A DNA stretch of 50,574 nucleotides. Origin: Gammaproteobacteria bacterium UBA3067 (GTDB lineage: Bacteria; Pseudomonadota; Gammaproteobacteria; Pseudomonadales; UBA3067). A model generated the notes under the pieces. It worked only from the letters and a program-made list of their open reading frames with translations, searched no databases and was not told the origin of the DNA. The stretch is taken from NCBI GenBank assembly GCA_002366835.1, contig DFBZ01000020.1:1-50574 (forward strand), given 5' to 3'. This document shows positions 26,191 through 35,733 of the stretch, piece after piece; the stretch's first letter is position 1, and the number at the start of each line of letters is the position of its first letter. The translations under genes and the position numbers were made by a program.

Positions 26191-27516
26191 TTAGTTCAAA
26201 TCACTCACTTCAAAGCTAGGTATGTTAACCTCCGTAGGCACATGATTTCTAATTTCTTCGATGGCCATTTCCACATTATTCCCCTGCCAGAAATCAGGCG
26301 AATAAAAAAGATCTATACCTAAAAAAGTATCAATTCCGGCTGGAATATCTTCAGCCGTATATCCTATTTGAGGAGAACTACCTTTTACACGTTCGGGGCC
26401 GTCTGCTTTATCACCTCTTGATTTTTCATAATAGAGAGAGCCCAATGTAGCAACAAAATTCGGATCCCGCTTAAACAACGCAACAATATCCCAGTTTCTA
26501 CTAGAGCTGGCGCTCAGCCAGCTATGCTCAAGGTCAACCTTATAGTCCTCAGGATTACCTTGATTGCTCGCTGCGATCAAAGGTTCTTTCGGGCCTAATT
26601 CGGTTCTAAAGGCCATCCCATCTAGTTCGTCAAAATCCAATGATATTTCCACGAAAAGATTTTTCGCCAACACTGATGCCGCCCCAGGAATAGCTATGTA
26701 AACTGGAAACTCTGTGGTATTTTCCGTTATCACGACACTAGCCCCTGCAGTCGCTAATTGAATACCAAAGACGGACAAACCTGCATCCATTTCTATAATA
26801 CTGCGTACAGGGCCATTTTTTACTGCGACAATGCGATTGGGAATTAATTTATTCGTGATAGTCGCTTTTAGAAAGCCCAGTTTTACACGAACACGTAACT
26901 TCATCGTATCCAATAAGCTACGCGGTTCACTAAAGCCTTCGTATAGATAGTCCTCCCACATAAGTAAGTTCTTGGGCTGAACCTGTAGTGAATAAGCACT
27001 GGTCTCCACCAGCCCGGTATCTCTATCAAAAAATGTATAATTTTTTGTGCTTCTTTCTGAGTTACCTTCCAGGACATAGGCATAACTTTCCCGCCCCTTA
27101 TCATTAAAAACGATCTCTGCTACAACGACCCCCTCAACATTGCTCTGCTGTTCAGTCGTGGCTTTTGGACCAGTATCTTTATACATAATCGCTAACTGAT
27201 CTTGCGGTTCAATAACTCCTTCTTCACCATCAATCACCAATTTACCACCGGGCGCATAAATGAAACCTCGCAAATTCACGTCATCAAATTGGTATGGAAT
27301 TGCAAGCAGCTGGCCGTCAACAATAGACATCACCGAATAATTTTCAGCTTTATTAAATAATAAAGGGGAGAGTTGTTCACCCTTAATTACCGAAACCTCT
27401 ATCGCCCTTGCCGGGGTGATATTTCCGCCCTCTGGCATGGCCATAACGCTGGAAATCGAAATCAAAAAAGATAAAACAAAAGATATACGACCGAAAAACA
27501 CACATTGACGCAGCAT
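26191..27516 (-). CDS. Secreted or periplasmic protein of unknown family
   Basis: 441 residues with a signal peptide (ISFVLSFLISISSVMAMPEG, cleavage likely at SVMA-MP). The mature part is beta-rich, with repeated hydrophobic/polar strands such as GQLLAIPYQFDDVNL, EGVVVAEIVFNDKG and GLSVFGIQLATAGASVVITE, and has no cysteines beyond the signal region that I could spot. No catalytic motif is recognised. It stands alone in its direction, downstream of a terminator shared with nrdJb. An extracytoplasmic role is supported by the signal peptide only. Confidence 0.75.
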   Translation of the reverse strand: MLRQCVFFGRISFVLSFLISISSVMAMPEGGNITPARAIEVSVIKGEQLSPLLFNKAENYSVMSIVDGQLLAIPYQFDDVNLRGFIYAPGGKLVIDGEEGVIEPQDQLAIMYKDTGPKATTEQQSNVEGVVVAEIVFNDKGRESYAYVLEGNSERSTKNYTFFDRDTGLVETSAYSLQVQPKNLLMWEDYLYEGFSEPRSLLDTMKLRVRVKLGFLKATITNKLIPNRIVAVKNGPVRSIIEMDAGLSVFGIQLATAGASVVITENTTEFPVYIAIPGAASVLAKNLFVEISLDFDELDGMAFRTELGPKEPLIAASNQGNPEDYKVDLEHSWLSASSSRNWDIVALFKRDPNFVATLGSLYYEKSRGDKADGPERVKGSSPQIGYTAEDIPAGIDTFLGIDLFYSPDFWQGNNVEMAIEEIRNHVPTEVNIPSFEVSDLN

Positions 27517-27981
27517 AAGAATCTCCCTGATTTTACAAACCCGTCATCCAGCCTTAGACCGAAAGGATCCCAATACCATTAAGAGAATTTTTAAAACAAC
27601 TGGGCTTTAAAATTCCCTGTAAATATTGATGATATTATTTTGTGTAAGGCTATTTTTGACACTGTTATTATTTTTATTGTGCCAATGCATTCAAACATGC
27701 AAATATGAATACCTTGATGCTTACACGCGACGAGGTTTTATGGTCTGCAACACCAAATCACATATAGCGTTTGTAATAGACGCAAAATATAGAAAAAATG
27801 ACGCCATTTACCTATTATATAGTTTCGTCACCAATCGATTTCTAAGGCACCTCTGTATACCTCAAAGAGGCTGACCTCTCATTTATTTTCATCTGATAAA
27901 AACAAACAACAGCAAACACCCGTCTTACAAACAAGAAACCAGCATTAGAAATATTGCCTGGTCACCATTGGAAATACCGCT
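27517..27981. other. AT-rich intergenic stretch
   Basis: 465 bp between two divergent genes. The only frame of note, 82 codons from 27626, has a hydrophobic start but no ribosome site and no recognisable family, so I do not call it. I see nothing else convincing. Confidence 0.5.
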
Positions 27982-29124
27982 TTGAATATTAGAATTTTTC
28001 AAAAAATCAGTGACATTCCTGCTACAGAATGGAATCTCCTGGTTAGAAACAATAATCCGTTTTTAAAACATGAATTTTTAGTCGCCCTGGAAACACAGGG
28101 CTGCGTCGGTCAGCAATCAGGCTGGCTGCCCTGCCATATCGCAATTTTTGAGAATGATGAACTAAGGGCCGCTATGCCGCTGTACAAAAAATACAACTCC
28201 AGCGGAGAATTTGTATTTGATTACGCATGGGCGGATGCCTATACAAAACATGGCTTAAATTATTATCCGAAACTAGTCTCGGCCATCCCTTACACTCCAG
28301 CCATTGGACAACGTTTTCTTTGCCGTCCAGACGACGAGTCGAAATATATACCCTTGCTGCTAGATGCCTGTCTGTCTTTAGCAAAAGAAATCGGGGCGAG
28401 TAGCCTCCACTGTTTATTCCCCGATAAAAACACACATCAAACCCTTCAAAACCACGGCTTAATTAGTCGCTATGATTGCCAGTTTTACTGGCACAACTCC
28501 GGCTATCAATCCTTTGATGATTTTCTACAAAAACTTACGTCACGCAAACGCAAGAACATCAAACAAGAACGGCGCAAAGTTCGAAATGCCGGCATCACAT
28601 TTCGCATACTGGATGGTCGTACTGCCACCTCGAACGACTGGCAAAACTTCACCCACTTTTATGAAAAAAACCACATCGATAAATGGAATACGCCTAAGTT
28701 CAACCACGGTTTTTTTACACAGGTCGCAAACACCCTGGCTGAACAAATTGTTCTCGTTTTGGCTGATCATGAAGGTCGTTGTGTTGCGGGAGCACTTATG
28801 TACCGCAGCGACACGCACTTATACGGCAGGCACTGGGGCGCCCTGGAACAATTCGATGCTCTCCATTTTGAAACTTGTTATTACCAGGGTATTGAATATT
28901 GCATTCGCGAAAACCTGCAGTGCTTTGAGCCCGGCGTGCAAGGGGAACACAAAATTGCCCGAGGCTTCATTCCCACGCGCACGGTTTCAAACCACTGGAT
29001 TTCTGACCTTCGTTTTGCAGACGGCATCAAAAACTACTGCAAACAGGAAAAAACAGCGGTCGACAACTACATAAGTGGGCTCGAGAGCAGCATCCCCTAC
29101 CGCAAAAACGAAGAGACCGAATAG
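27982..29124 (+). CDS. COG3146-type GNAT/FemAB-like acyltransferase
   Basis: 380 residues starting with TTG. Sequence strings PATEWNLLVRNNNPFLKHEFL, YTPAIGQRFL, HWHNSGY-like (FYWHNSGYQSFDDFL), LTSRKRKNIKQERRKVRNAG and ALMYRSDTHLYGRHWGA are characteristic of the large 'peptidogalycan biosynthesis/recognition' family of GNAT-fold proteins. The family's substrate is not established. The C-terminus GVQGEHKIARGFIPTRT with the glycine-rich turn is the most conserved part. It is cytoplasmic; the adjacent PilZ gene follows in the same direction. Confidence 0.85.
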   Translation: MNIRIFQKISDIPATEWNLLVRNNNPFLKHEFLVALETQGCVGQQSGWLPCHIAIFENDELRAAMPLYKKYNSSGEFVFDYAWADAYTKHGLNYYPKLVSAIPYTPAIGQRFLCRPDDESKYIPLLLDACLSLAKEIGASSLHCLFPDKNTHQTLQNHGLISRYDCQFYWHNSGYQSFDDFLQKLTSRKRKNIKQERRKVRNAGITFRILDGRTATSNDWQNFTHFYEKNHIDKWNTPKFNHGFFTQVANTLAEQIVLVLADHEGRCVAGALMYRSDTHLYGRHWGALEQFDALHFETCYYQGIEYCIRENLQCFEPGVQGEHKIARGFIPTRTVSNHWISDLRFADGIKNYCKQEKTAVDNYISGLESSIPYRKNEETE

Positions 29125-29229
29125 AGCTAAAACAATCCAACTGAAATAGAGTGGCGCGCTTGCCGAAGCTGCATAGTTAAACTATTGTAATAGAGTCAGA
29201 AACACTTCCCATAAAGCACCTTCCTCTTT

Positions 29230-29847
29230 ATGACCAAAGCAACGCATCATCCAGAACGTCGACGCTTTTTCCGCATTGAGGACAAGGTCTATTTGCAGCT
29301 AGAAGCAGACGAGCAGGGTGACTCCACTGCAGCGTCTGAAAACATTGGAGAATCCAGTTTCTACCCCTACATCAACGAATTTAGAACGATTTCAGCTGAA
29401 TCCAAACACCACCTTCATCTGGCTGAAAATACCGACCCTCACCTCGCCGCCTATCTCCAAGCGTTAAACCGCAAAATAGAGTGCTTGGCACAAGCCATTC
29501 TGTTTAGCCAGGAAGAGCAGTCACTCGAAGCAAACCACGTTATACAGCTATCAGAAGGCGGGTTTAGCGTCTTCTTAGAACAGCCTTATGAACCTGGGCA
29601 GAAAATCAAATGCAAAATGATTTTGTACCCCAACAATCACATTATATTTTTCACTTCAGAGGTTATATATTGCCAGCAACAGCCTCACTCAACTCCCTAC
29701 ACTTCAAGCCCTATGAAACCGCTTTATCGCGTGGGCTTTGAGTTTGCCCACCTAAATGAAGGTGACTCCCAGCTGCTGGCGCGCCATATCATCAACAAGC
29801 AGGCAAGTCAACGCAGACAATCGGCTGAAAAACCAATTACCCAATAA
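29230..29847 (+). CDS. PilZ-domain protein
   Basis: 205 residues. The N-terminus ERRRFFRIEDKVYLQLE has the RxxxR-type arginine cluster that contacts cyclic di-GMP in PilZ domains, and SEGGFSVFLEQPYEPGQKIK (about 114-133) contains the second motif region (x-S-x-x-G) and beta strands. An insertion of about 70 residues separates the two. It is probably a c-di-GMP receptor; the output is unknown. The next gene starts 15 bp downstream. Confidence 0.8.
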   Translation: MTKATHHPERRRFFRIEDKVYLQLEADEQGDSTAASENIGESSFYPYINEFRTISAESKHHLHLAENTDPHLAAYLQALNRKIECLAQAILFSQEEQSLEANHVIQLSEGGFSVFLEQPYEPGQKIKCKMILYPNNHIIFFTSEVIYCQQQPHSTPYTSSPMKPLYRVGFEFAHLNEGDSQLLARHIINKQASQRRQSAEKPITQ

Positions 29848-29862
29848 CAACTTCCATTAAAC

Positions 29863-30525
29863 ATGCCTGATTTTTATAACAAAGACCAATTACAAAGCTG
29901 GCTGGCAACGGTCGTTCCCAATGCCTCTTTACAAATCACATCACTGCCTTTATGCCCTGAGATAGAACTCTACCTGCTCGCAGATGACTGCCAACAAGGC
30001 CCCTACTCTAGCTCTCAAACTGACTTAATAATGCGAGAAACACCGTACTGGTGCTTTTGCTGGGCAAGTGGACAGGCTATGGCGCGCTTCATGTTGGAAG
30101 ACCCTTCCTGGGTGAAAAACAAGAGTGTGCTTGATTTTGGCTCAGGCTCTGGTATCGCGGGAATTGCCGCACACAAAGCCGGCGCTAAACGTGTCGTTGC
30201 TTGTGATATTGACAGCCATGCTTTATCTGCCACCCAAATAAACGCGCAGCTTAATCGGGTAAAGCTGGAATATAAAGATGATCTCTATAAGCTCGATGAG
30301 ATATTTGATATCGCCTTGGTGGCCGATGTTCTTTACGATCGCGAGAACTGGCCTCTATTAGAAGATATTCAAAAAGTGGCTAAACAAGTTCTAGTGGCTG
30401 ATTCGCGAGTCAAAGAAATTCCGTCGCAACACTACCACGCTATCGGCAATATGAGCGCAACGACGCTTCCCGACCTGAATGAATTTGATGAGTTTAAGTC
30501 AGTGGTGTTTTACCACAGGTGCTGA
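29863..30525 (+). CDS. Class I SAM-dependent methyltransferase, PrmA/ETFB-KMT-like
   Basis: 220 residues. The SAM site is VLDFGSGSGIAGIAAHKAGA (about residues 88-107), then VVACDIDSHALSATQIN and IALVADVLYDRENWPLL. The combination of N-terminal MRETPYWCFCWASGQAMARF and a FGSGSGI loop is known from small protein lysine methyltransferases. The target is unknown. It immediately follows the PilZ gene, which suggests co-transcription. Confidence 0.82.
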   Translation: MPDFYNKDQLQSWLATVVPNASLQITSLPLCPEIELYLLADDCQQGPYSSSQTDLIMRETPYWCFCWASGQAMARFMLEDPSWVKNKSVLDFGSGSGIAGIAAHKAGAKRVVACDIDSHALSATQINAQLNRVKLEYKDDLYKLDEIFDIALVADVLYDRENWPLLEDIQKVAKQVLVADSRVKEIPSQHYHAIGNMSATTLPDLNEFDEFKSVVFYHRC

Positions 30526-30532
30526 GGGGAAT

Positions 30533-30583
30533 AGCCTCTGAATAATCGAGTTAAGCCTTAGCTTAAAGGATTACTCAGAGCCT
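30533..30583. repeat. Long imperfect hairpin between convergent genes
   Basis: AGCCTCTGAATAATC (30533-30547) pairs with GATTACTCAGAGCCT (30569-30583) with two mismatches, and TTAAGC/GCTTAA pair inside the loop. No T-run, so it is not a classic terminator. It could still end transcription or bind protein. Confidence 0.5.
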
Positions 30584-30602
30584 GGAGAACCTCTGAGAAA
30601 TC

Positions 30603-33164
30603 TTAATCGCTTCCTTTTAGCTTACCAATAAGGCGCCCAAATGCTCGGTCAATTAACGAGCCACTATCAAGTATTCGAACAGCCTCTGCTCTCAAATCCT
30701 TCGCCATTTCAGCGTAAGATTTAACAAATGCCTTTTGCCCTTTACGATTTACAAATACGAGCTCTTCTGTTTCGCCCATCTTTTCAATAAGCTTGCAGCG
30801 CAGCTCTTTGCCGCCAGGCATTTGAAAAATAAACCAGTCATCAACATCCAAGTCCTGAATATTTTCTAGGTACTGACTTTCTTGCTGCTGAAGCTGTATT
30901 TCTTGACGTTGAATTGCTGTAAGCGCATTACCTTCAGTAGTATGAGCCACTGAATCAACCACAGCATCTGGCCTTGTATTTTCAACTGAGTTGGACGCTT
31001 GTAAGTCAATGGCAGCAGCCGTATCAGGCACGTCCTTACTCCCATAGTCGTCATCTTCTTCTAAGTTTTTAAGCATCAATAGGATTTCTTCATCAATCAC
31101 CTTGGACGCAGCAGCAGGTTTTTTGGAAGCAAGATTAATCTTATGTTTGGCTTGTTTTACAAAAATTTCAATATCGTCACTTTGATTCTGGGTTTCGATA
31201 TTGTCTTGGCCAGCTTGGTGTTCAGCTTGGCTTTTTTCGGCTTCCACCTTATTCGATTCTCCAGCTCTGAAAGCAGAGATATGAGCGTTTTCAAGACGTG
31301 AAAATAATGCACTCGACTCAAAGGGATCATAAGATATTTCTGTCAGCCCAGTATGTAAATTTTGCAGCAATTTAGGGAGTAATTTTGCACGTTTCCCCTG
31401 GTACCCTGCATCAACCTGCGGCTGGACACTCCACACAAGGTCTTCCGCTGTTTGTAGTGCACTCAGCCACTTCTGGCTGTCCGGCCCTTCGTTAAGATAG
31501 GTGCTATAAAGCACCTTATTCCAGGCTCCATAGAGAATGGAGTCAACCACTTGAGGAATAACATTTTTAGCGCATATAACATCTAAAGCAGATTTTATAG
31601 ACGTCTTGGCATGCTTAACTTTAGAAGCGCCAAGCTCATATTCGCGGGTTCTTCTCTCGGAGAGCTTTGCGCGCTTACGCTCTTTTTTACACAGCTCTCG
31701 AAAATGTATGTACTGCTCTTCGATCAGCTCTACGCTGAGGGTCGGCGCATCACATATGGCATGTACAACGTCATAGATGTTTTCTAGCAGGTTATCTGTT
31801 TTACCTTCTCGACCAGGCGTCCAGCCGATGCTTGTTCTGGCTAACTCGTTCAATAGCTTGCGTGCCGGATGACTTGGCTGGTCAAAAAAACTGCGATCTT
31901 TTAACGCAACCTTGATGACAGGTATCTGTAAACGGCTTATTAGCGCCTGAATCGTACCGGGAAGGTAGTCGTCATCCAGTATTATATCAAACAGCATTTC
32001 CACGAGGTTTATAACATCCTCGTTTTCTTCTTTTATCGCTTTGGCTTCCTGCTCATCATTCTGCGCAAGCGCATCTCTTATTGAAAGCCTCACCGCAGAA
32101 GGTGAAAGAACACTGAGCTTATTATTGTGTAGCATCTCGCGGCTAAGTGCATAGCCGCCCTGAGCGTCTATTTCAGATTGAACATTATCAAGAACCCCTA
32201 TCAGCTCATTAGAGGTAATGACACCCTGAAATGCAGCCCCTTGGCCTGATACGCCTTGTTGCATCCCTCCTGCTTGACCAGAGGTATTTTGACCCGGCAC
32301 CCCAAAACGGGCGGGGGCTACACCGGTGGCGCGCGCCTGACTTAACAGCCCCTGCAATTGCTGAAACTCAGGTCCAGGTGAAGATGCGCCCAGCTCAGCA
32401 AGTTCCGTCAGATTTGACACGAGCGCTTCGGTGAGCTGCTCTGCCCTCTCGGAATCGTTGCCCTCACTCTTAGATGCTTTATGCCGCAAATCAGGCAATA
32501 CGCCTGCGTCAACAAGCACTTTATTACTCTTTCGAAGCACCGCCTTTAAGCTAGCCATGACAGTTAAATCAAACTGCTTATAAAGAATGATTTTGCAACG
32601 GATATCCAGCTCTATACCCGCTGCTGCAAGGCCCAAAACCTCGGAAATTGAGGCCGGCGATAATGGGTTATTACTTTCATCAACATGTGTGTCAACGACC
32701 AGTGCATCCAGACGCATGGATAAATGGTAAATGGCTTCTCTGTTATCAGCGGTAGCCTTGGTCACCATTGTTTCTAGTGCAATATCCTCCTCCAGCTCAT
32801 CTTCTTTAACCAGAGATAACTCAAGCCCTTGCTTTAAGGTCCCGTTAGCCTGAGCATCAGCAGATGCTAAAGGAAAGCTCCTAAAGCTTTCGCGTAAACC
32901 TTTGTCGAACGATGCTTCTGCCGCTTCGCGCCCAATCCTTAATTCGCGCATTGCATCAAAATAGAGGTTTTGCTCGTTATTGCTCTTGCCTTTTTCGGCG
33001 CGCTGAAAAAAAGAAGTATCTGTTTTGTCCAGCGCAGCCTTAAATGCCTCATTAAGGATAGGAATCGTAAGCTCCTGAATTTCCTCAAGTAAAACTGGAA
33101 GAGTCTTTGAGCTTACAACCTTCTTTGAAGGCTGTTCTGTATTAATGCTGGTCTTAGAGATCAT
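30603..33164 (-). CDS. DUF1631 family protein
   Basis: 853 residues, large and mostly helical. The C-terminal domain (about 765-853) contains DWFIFQMPGGKELRCKLIEK, ELVFVNRKGQKAFVKS and AVRILDSGSLIDRAFGRLI, which is the recognisable end of DUF1631 proteins and looks like a small beta-barrel of PilZ-like type. The middle has the conserved LPGTIQALISRLQIPVIKVA segment. There is a low-complexity Gly/Gln part around 290-310. DUF1631 has no settled function; links to c-di-GMP and surface behaviour are suggested by neighbours such as the PilZ gene 3 kb away, but that is inference. Confidence 0.88.
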   Translation of the reverse strand: MISKTSINTEQPSKKVVSSKTLPVLLEEIQELTIPILNEAFKAALDKTDTSFFQRAEKGKSNNEQNLYFDAMRELRIGREAAEASFDKGLRESFRSFPLASADAQANGTLKQGLELSLVKEDELEEDIALETMVTKATADNREAIYHLSMRLDALVVDTHVDESNNPLSPASISEVLGLAAAGIELDIRCKIILYKQFDLTVMASLKAVLRKSNKVLVDAGVLPDLRHKASKSEGNDSERAEQLTEALVSNLTELAELGASSPGPEFQQLQGLLSQARATGVAPARFGVPGQNTSGQAGGMQQGVSGQGAAFQGVITSNELIGVLDNVQSEIDAQGGYALSREMLHNNKLSVLSPSAVRLSIRDALAQNDEQEAKAIKEENEDVINLVEMLFDIILDDDYLPGTIQALISRLQIPVIKVALKDRSFFDQPSHPARKLLNELARTSIGWTPGREGKTDNLLENIYDVVHAICDAPTLSVELIEEQYIHFRELCKKERKRAKLSERRTREYELGASKVKHAKTSIKSALDVICAKNVIPQVVDSILYGAWNKVLYSTYLNEGPDSQKWLSALQTAEDLVWSVQPQVDAGYQGKRAKLLPKLLQNLHTGLTEISYDPFESSALFSRLENAHISAFRAGESNKVEAEKSQAEHQAGQDNIETQNQSDDIEIFVKQAKHKINLASKKPAAASKVIDEEILLMLKNLEEDDDYGSKDVPDTAAAIDLQASNSVENTRPDAVVDSVAHTTEGNALTAIQRQEIQLQQQESQYLENIQDLDVDDWFIFQMPGGKELRCKLIEKMGETEELVFVNRKGQKAFVKSYAEMAKDLRAEAVRILDSGSLIDRAFGRLIGKLKGSD

Positions 33165-33366
33165 TTTTATTTTCCGCTGTCGAAATATTGATCAATAGGT
33201 ATGATTACTGCGACATTCTTTCACAACGAGGGAGCTTATAGTAGTGTCGCGCGTGTGCATTTGTCACAGTTTTTATACCATAAGTAAGCTGTGCGCAGTG
33301 TATAAGCTATATACCAACATGCCGCAGAGACCCTGTTTTCGGTGAGGCCCAAGGCTTATATAAGGG

Positions 33367-33397
33367 GAGTTGTACCCAGGTTGCCTGGGTACAACTC
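33367..33397. repeat. Perfect 14-bp hairpin
   Basis: GAGTTGTACCCAGG and CCTGGGTACAACTC are exact mirror arms around a TTG loop. No T-run follows, so a terminator is unlikely. Possible transcribed structure or protein site. Confidence 0.6.
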
Positions 33398-33674
33398 TAA
33401 GTGACTCCATCCTCAAAGGCTCGCCGCTGACATTTTGCGGTTTTTCTGCCCTGGCTCAAGAGGTCATGGAGATTCCCGACAAAAAGAGCCCGCTATCCCT
33501 TTGTTATTTATATTTTTATTTATTTCGCCATAAATCCTGGTAAGAACGACTTCACATAAACAGCACCGCTACTGCTCTCTGAAAAAAGGAACTTTGTGAA
33601 ATACCTATCATTTGGTTGTTTATTGAACGATTTGGGCGTACCCCCTACCCACTGGATCTCGCAGCACATACACA

Positions 33675-33717
33675 AAACATTTCCACAAAGTTATCAACAG
33701 CTTTTGTGGAAATGTTT
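33675..33717. repeat. Perfect 15-bp inverted repeat with 13-nt loop
   Basis: AAACATTTCCACAAA (33675-33689) and TTTGTGGAAATGTTT (33703-33717) are exact mirrors. The loop holds TTATCAACA, one mismatch from a DnaA box. On the minus strand it lies 20 bp after the HIT stop and is followed by TTTT, so a weak terminator is the simplest reading. Confidence 0.55.
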
Positions 33718-33737
33718 CAGCTTAGTTACTAATGCGT

Positions 33738-34196
33738 CTATTTCATAATGGTAGAGGGTAAATGCTGGCGAATATCCTTCGCTAACGCATCAAGTTTTAC
33801 CTTTTTCTTATCCTTACCAAAAAAATTCAACATCCTCGTTAAAAAGGTCCATGCCACTTTTCCGATATCGCCTTGATCCCTTGGCAGAATATGCACGTGA
33901 ACATGCGGTACATGTTGATTTGCCGCCTTACCATCGTTAACCAATAAGTTTGCACCGTCTTTGGCAATGCCCGCACTTCGCTGGGCTTGTAGCACGGCAG
34001 TGGCAACTATAAATAGGTGCTCACGCACCTTATCATCCAGTTCATGAAGGAAAGCGCCATGGCTTTTGGGGATCACAAGGGTATGCCCTGGTTTAATAGG
34101 GAATATATCCATAAACACCAGGCACAAGTCGTCTTCATAGACAACGCTCGCTGGTAGTTCTTTATTAACAATTTGACAAAAAATACACTGCGTCAT
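33738..34196 (-). CDS. HIT family nucleotide-binding hydrolase
   Basis: 152 residues. CIFCQIVNKELPASVVYEDD at the N-terminus is typical, and the histidine triad is HVPHVHVHILPR (about 98-109), used to hydrolyse nucleotide phosphoramidates or Ap4A-like compounds. The C-terminal extension (about 115-152) is basic. It is divergent from the MFS gene. Exact substrate is unknown. Confidence 0.92.
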   Translation of the reverse strand: MTQCIFCQIVNKELPASVVYEDDLCLVFMDIFPIKPGHTLVIPKSHGAFLHELDDKVREHLFIVATAVLQAQRSAGIAKDGANLLVNDGKAANQHVPHVHVHILPRDQGDIGKVAWTFLTRMLNFFGKDKKKVKLDALAKDIRQHLPSTIMK

Positions 34197-34302
34197 GATA
34201 GGTTTCTCCCTGAAACGGCATTACACTTGGTTTTCAATGATTAGTCTTATACACGCTGCTAATTCTCCCTGTCTATAAGCGCCGTCTCTTGAGTAAACCC
34301 TT

Positions 34303-35496
34303 TTGTTTAATAGGAATGTCATTGCCCTTACGGTCGCCTTAAGTTTCGCCATGACGGCACCTGCCATCACCGTACTACTTGGCGGTGTTGTGGGAAGCCT
34401 TCTAGCACCCGACCCCAAATGGGCGACTCTGCCTGTGGCGCTGATGGTTATCGGAGGCGCCACCACTAGTTTTCCAGCAGCCCATTTAATGAGACTAATA
34501 GGGCGAAAGTTCGGTTTTATCTTGGCGGCATTCATCGGTATTGCTGCCGGTTTGCTTGCCGCCTATGCAATTCATCGTGGCGTGTTCAGCTTGTTTTGTA
34601 TGGCAAGCCTATTGATAGGCGTGCAAACTGCCTTTGTGCAGCAATATCGTTTTGCAGCCGCTGAGAGCGTTTCGCTAAATAAGGCCAGCAATGCAATATC
34701 ATTTATGATGCTGGGTGGTATTGTGGCCGCTTATTTGGGGCCTGAGGTTGCAACCTTGTTAACGCAGCAGTTCGGCGAGCAGCTTTATGTCGGCTCTTTT
34801 ATTGGTTTGAGCCTGTTAATGTCAGGGACAGTAGCGGCGTTGTTTTTTTATCAAAATACCACTTTTCATTGCTCCCCGAATGAGAAGCCTGCGCCTGCCC
34901 GTAAAGCGAGGCAGATTATCACCCAACCGCTCTTTATTACCGCGATTAGCGCCAGCGCTGCCGGCGTGGCTGTGATGGGTTTTATTATGACGGTTACGCC
35001 ACTGAGCATGCATTTACACAATGGCTTTTCCGTGGAGGATACGGCTAGCGTGATCCAGAGCCACATCGTCGCAATGTACTTACCTTCCCTAGTCAGCGGG
35101 CATCTAGTGGCGCGCTTCGGTTATTACAACATGATGATCGCTGGCACTTTCGCAATGCTGAGCTGTATAAGTATCGCTTTGTGGGATGTTAGCTTTTTGC
35201 ATTACTGGGGTGCTTTAGTGCTCTTAGGTATTGGGTGGAATTTTCTGTTTATTTCTGGAACGACAGCGCTAGCACATACCCACAGAGACTCCGAGAAATA
35301 TACCGCGCAAGCCATCAATGATGGCACCGTGTTCGGCTTTCAGGCATTGGCGGCACTCAGTGCTGGTGCAATTTTGCATGCCTTTGACTGGCAGACAATA
35401 CAATGGCTTTGCGTACCTCCTCTACTCATTCTGCTGTTGTGGCTTGTTTACCAAAAGCAAGTTACTCCGCTGTCTTCAGAAGTATTGGTCGACTAA
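34303..35496 (+). CDS. MFS transporter
   Basis: 397 residues with about 12 hydrophobic segments; the loop with LIGRKFGFILAAFIG after helix 2-3 fits the MFS signature. The start is TTG 34303 because an in-frame TAA (34294-34296) leaves no other. Substrate unknown. Its stop codon TAA is part of the CTAA sequence duplicated on insertion of a MITE (35497-35733). Before insertion it would have overlapped the end of hypE by 4 bp. A link to the hydrogenase operon is not shown. Confidence 0.85.
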   Translation: MFNRNVIALTVALSFAMTAPAITVLLGGVVGSLLAPDPKWATLPVALMVIGGATTSFPAAHLMRLIGRKFGFILAAFIGIAAGLLAAYAIHRGVFSLFCMASLLIGVQTAFVQQYRFAAAESVSLNKASNAISFMMLGGIVAAYLGPEVATLLTQQFGEQLYVGSFIGLSLLMSGTVAALFFYQNTTFHCSPNEKPAPARKARQIITQPLFITAISASAAGVAVMGFIMTVTPLSMHLHNGFSVEDTASVIQSHIVAMYLPSLVSGHLVARFGYYNMMIAGTFAMLSCISIALWDVSFLHYWGALVLLGIGWNFLFISGTTALAHTHRDSEKYTAQAINDGTVFGFQALAALSAGAILHAFDWQTIQWLCVPPLLILLLWLVYQKQVTPLSSEVLVD

Positions 35497-35733
35497 CAGG
35501 CTGTTGAAATTCGCTGAATTGAGCCACATACAAGGCAAAATCAAGTGAAAAAGCGGACGACCCCATGGATGGGGGAGGTAGAGCGACGCAGGATGCTAAA
35601 GCCGAGTTTACACCTGTAAATGAGCAGAGCCTGCCCCGTGAAACGCTTTGGGTACTTTGAGTGCGATTTTACCGAAAGTAGGCGCCTTAAACGACGCCGT
35701 AGGTGGCCAAGTCAGTAGAATTTCAACAGCCTG
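35497..35733. mobile_element. MITE type B, 237 bp, CTAA target duplication
   Basis: Ends are perfect 16-bp inverted repeats: CAGGCTGTTGAAATTC at 35497-35512 and its complement at 35718-35733. It is flanked on both sides by CTAA (35493-35496 and 35734-35737), a target duplication of the YTAR type seen with IS5-group elements. The interior has hairpins CCCCATggATGGGG and TTTACAccTGTAAA and no coding frame. A segment at 35582-35625 (GCGACGCAGG, AAAGCCGAG, hairpin) resembles the interior of MITE type A. Confidence 0.93.

Larger units (their letters stand above)
33165..33737. other. Gene-free stretch with two perfect inverted repeats
   Basis: 573 bp without a gene between DUF1631 (upstream side) and HIT. 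It holds two perfect hairpins listed separately. I tried to see a known small RNA such as 6S or Rsm-type RNAs and could not. Confidence 0.6.

Noticed and set aside
27626..27874. 82-codon plus-strand frame with hydrophobic start
   Set aside because: No ribosome site, no family, very AT-rich, and the composition does not look like the neighbours.
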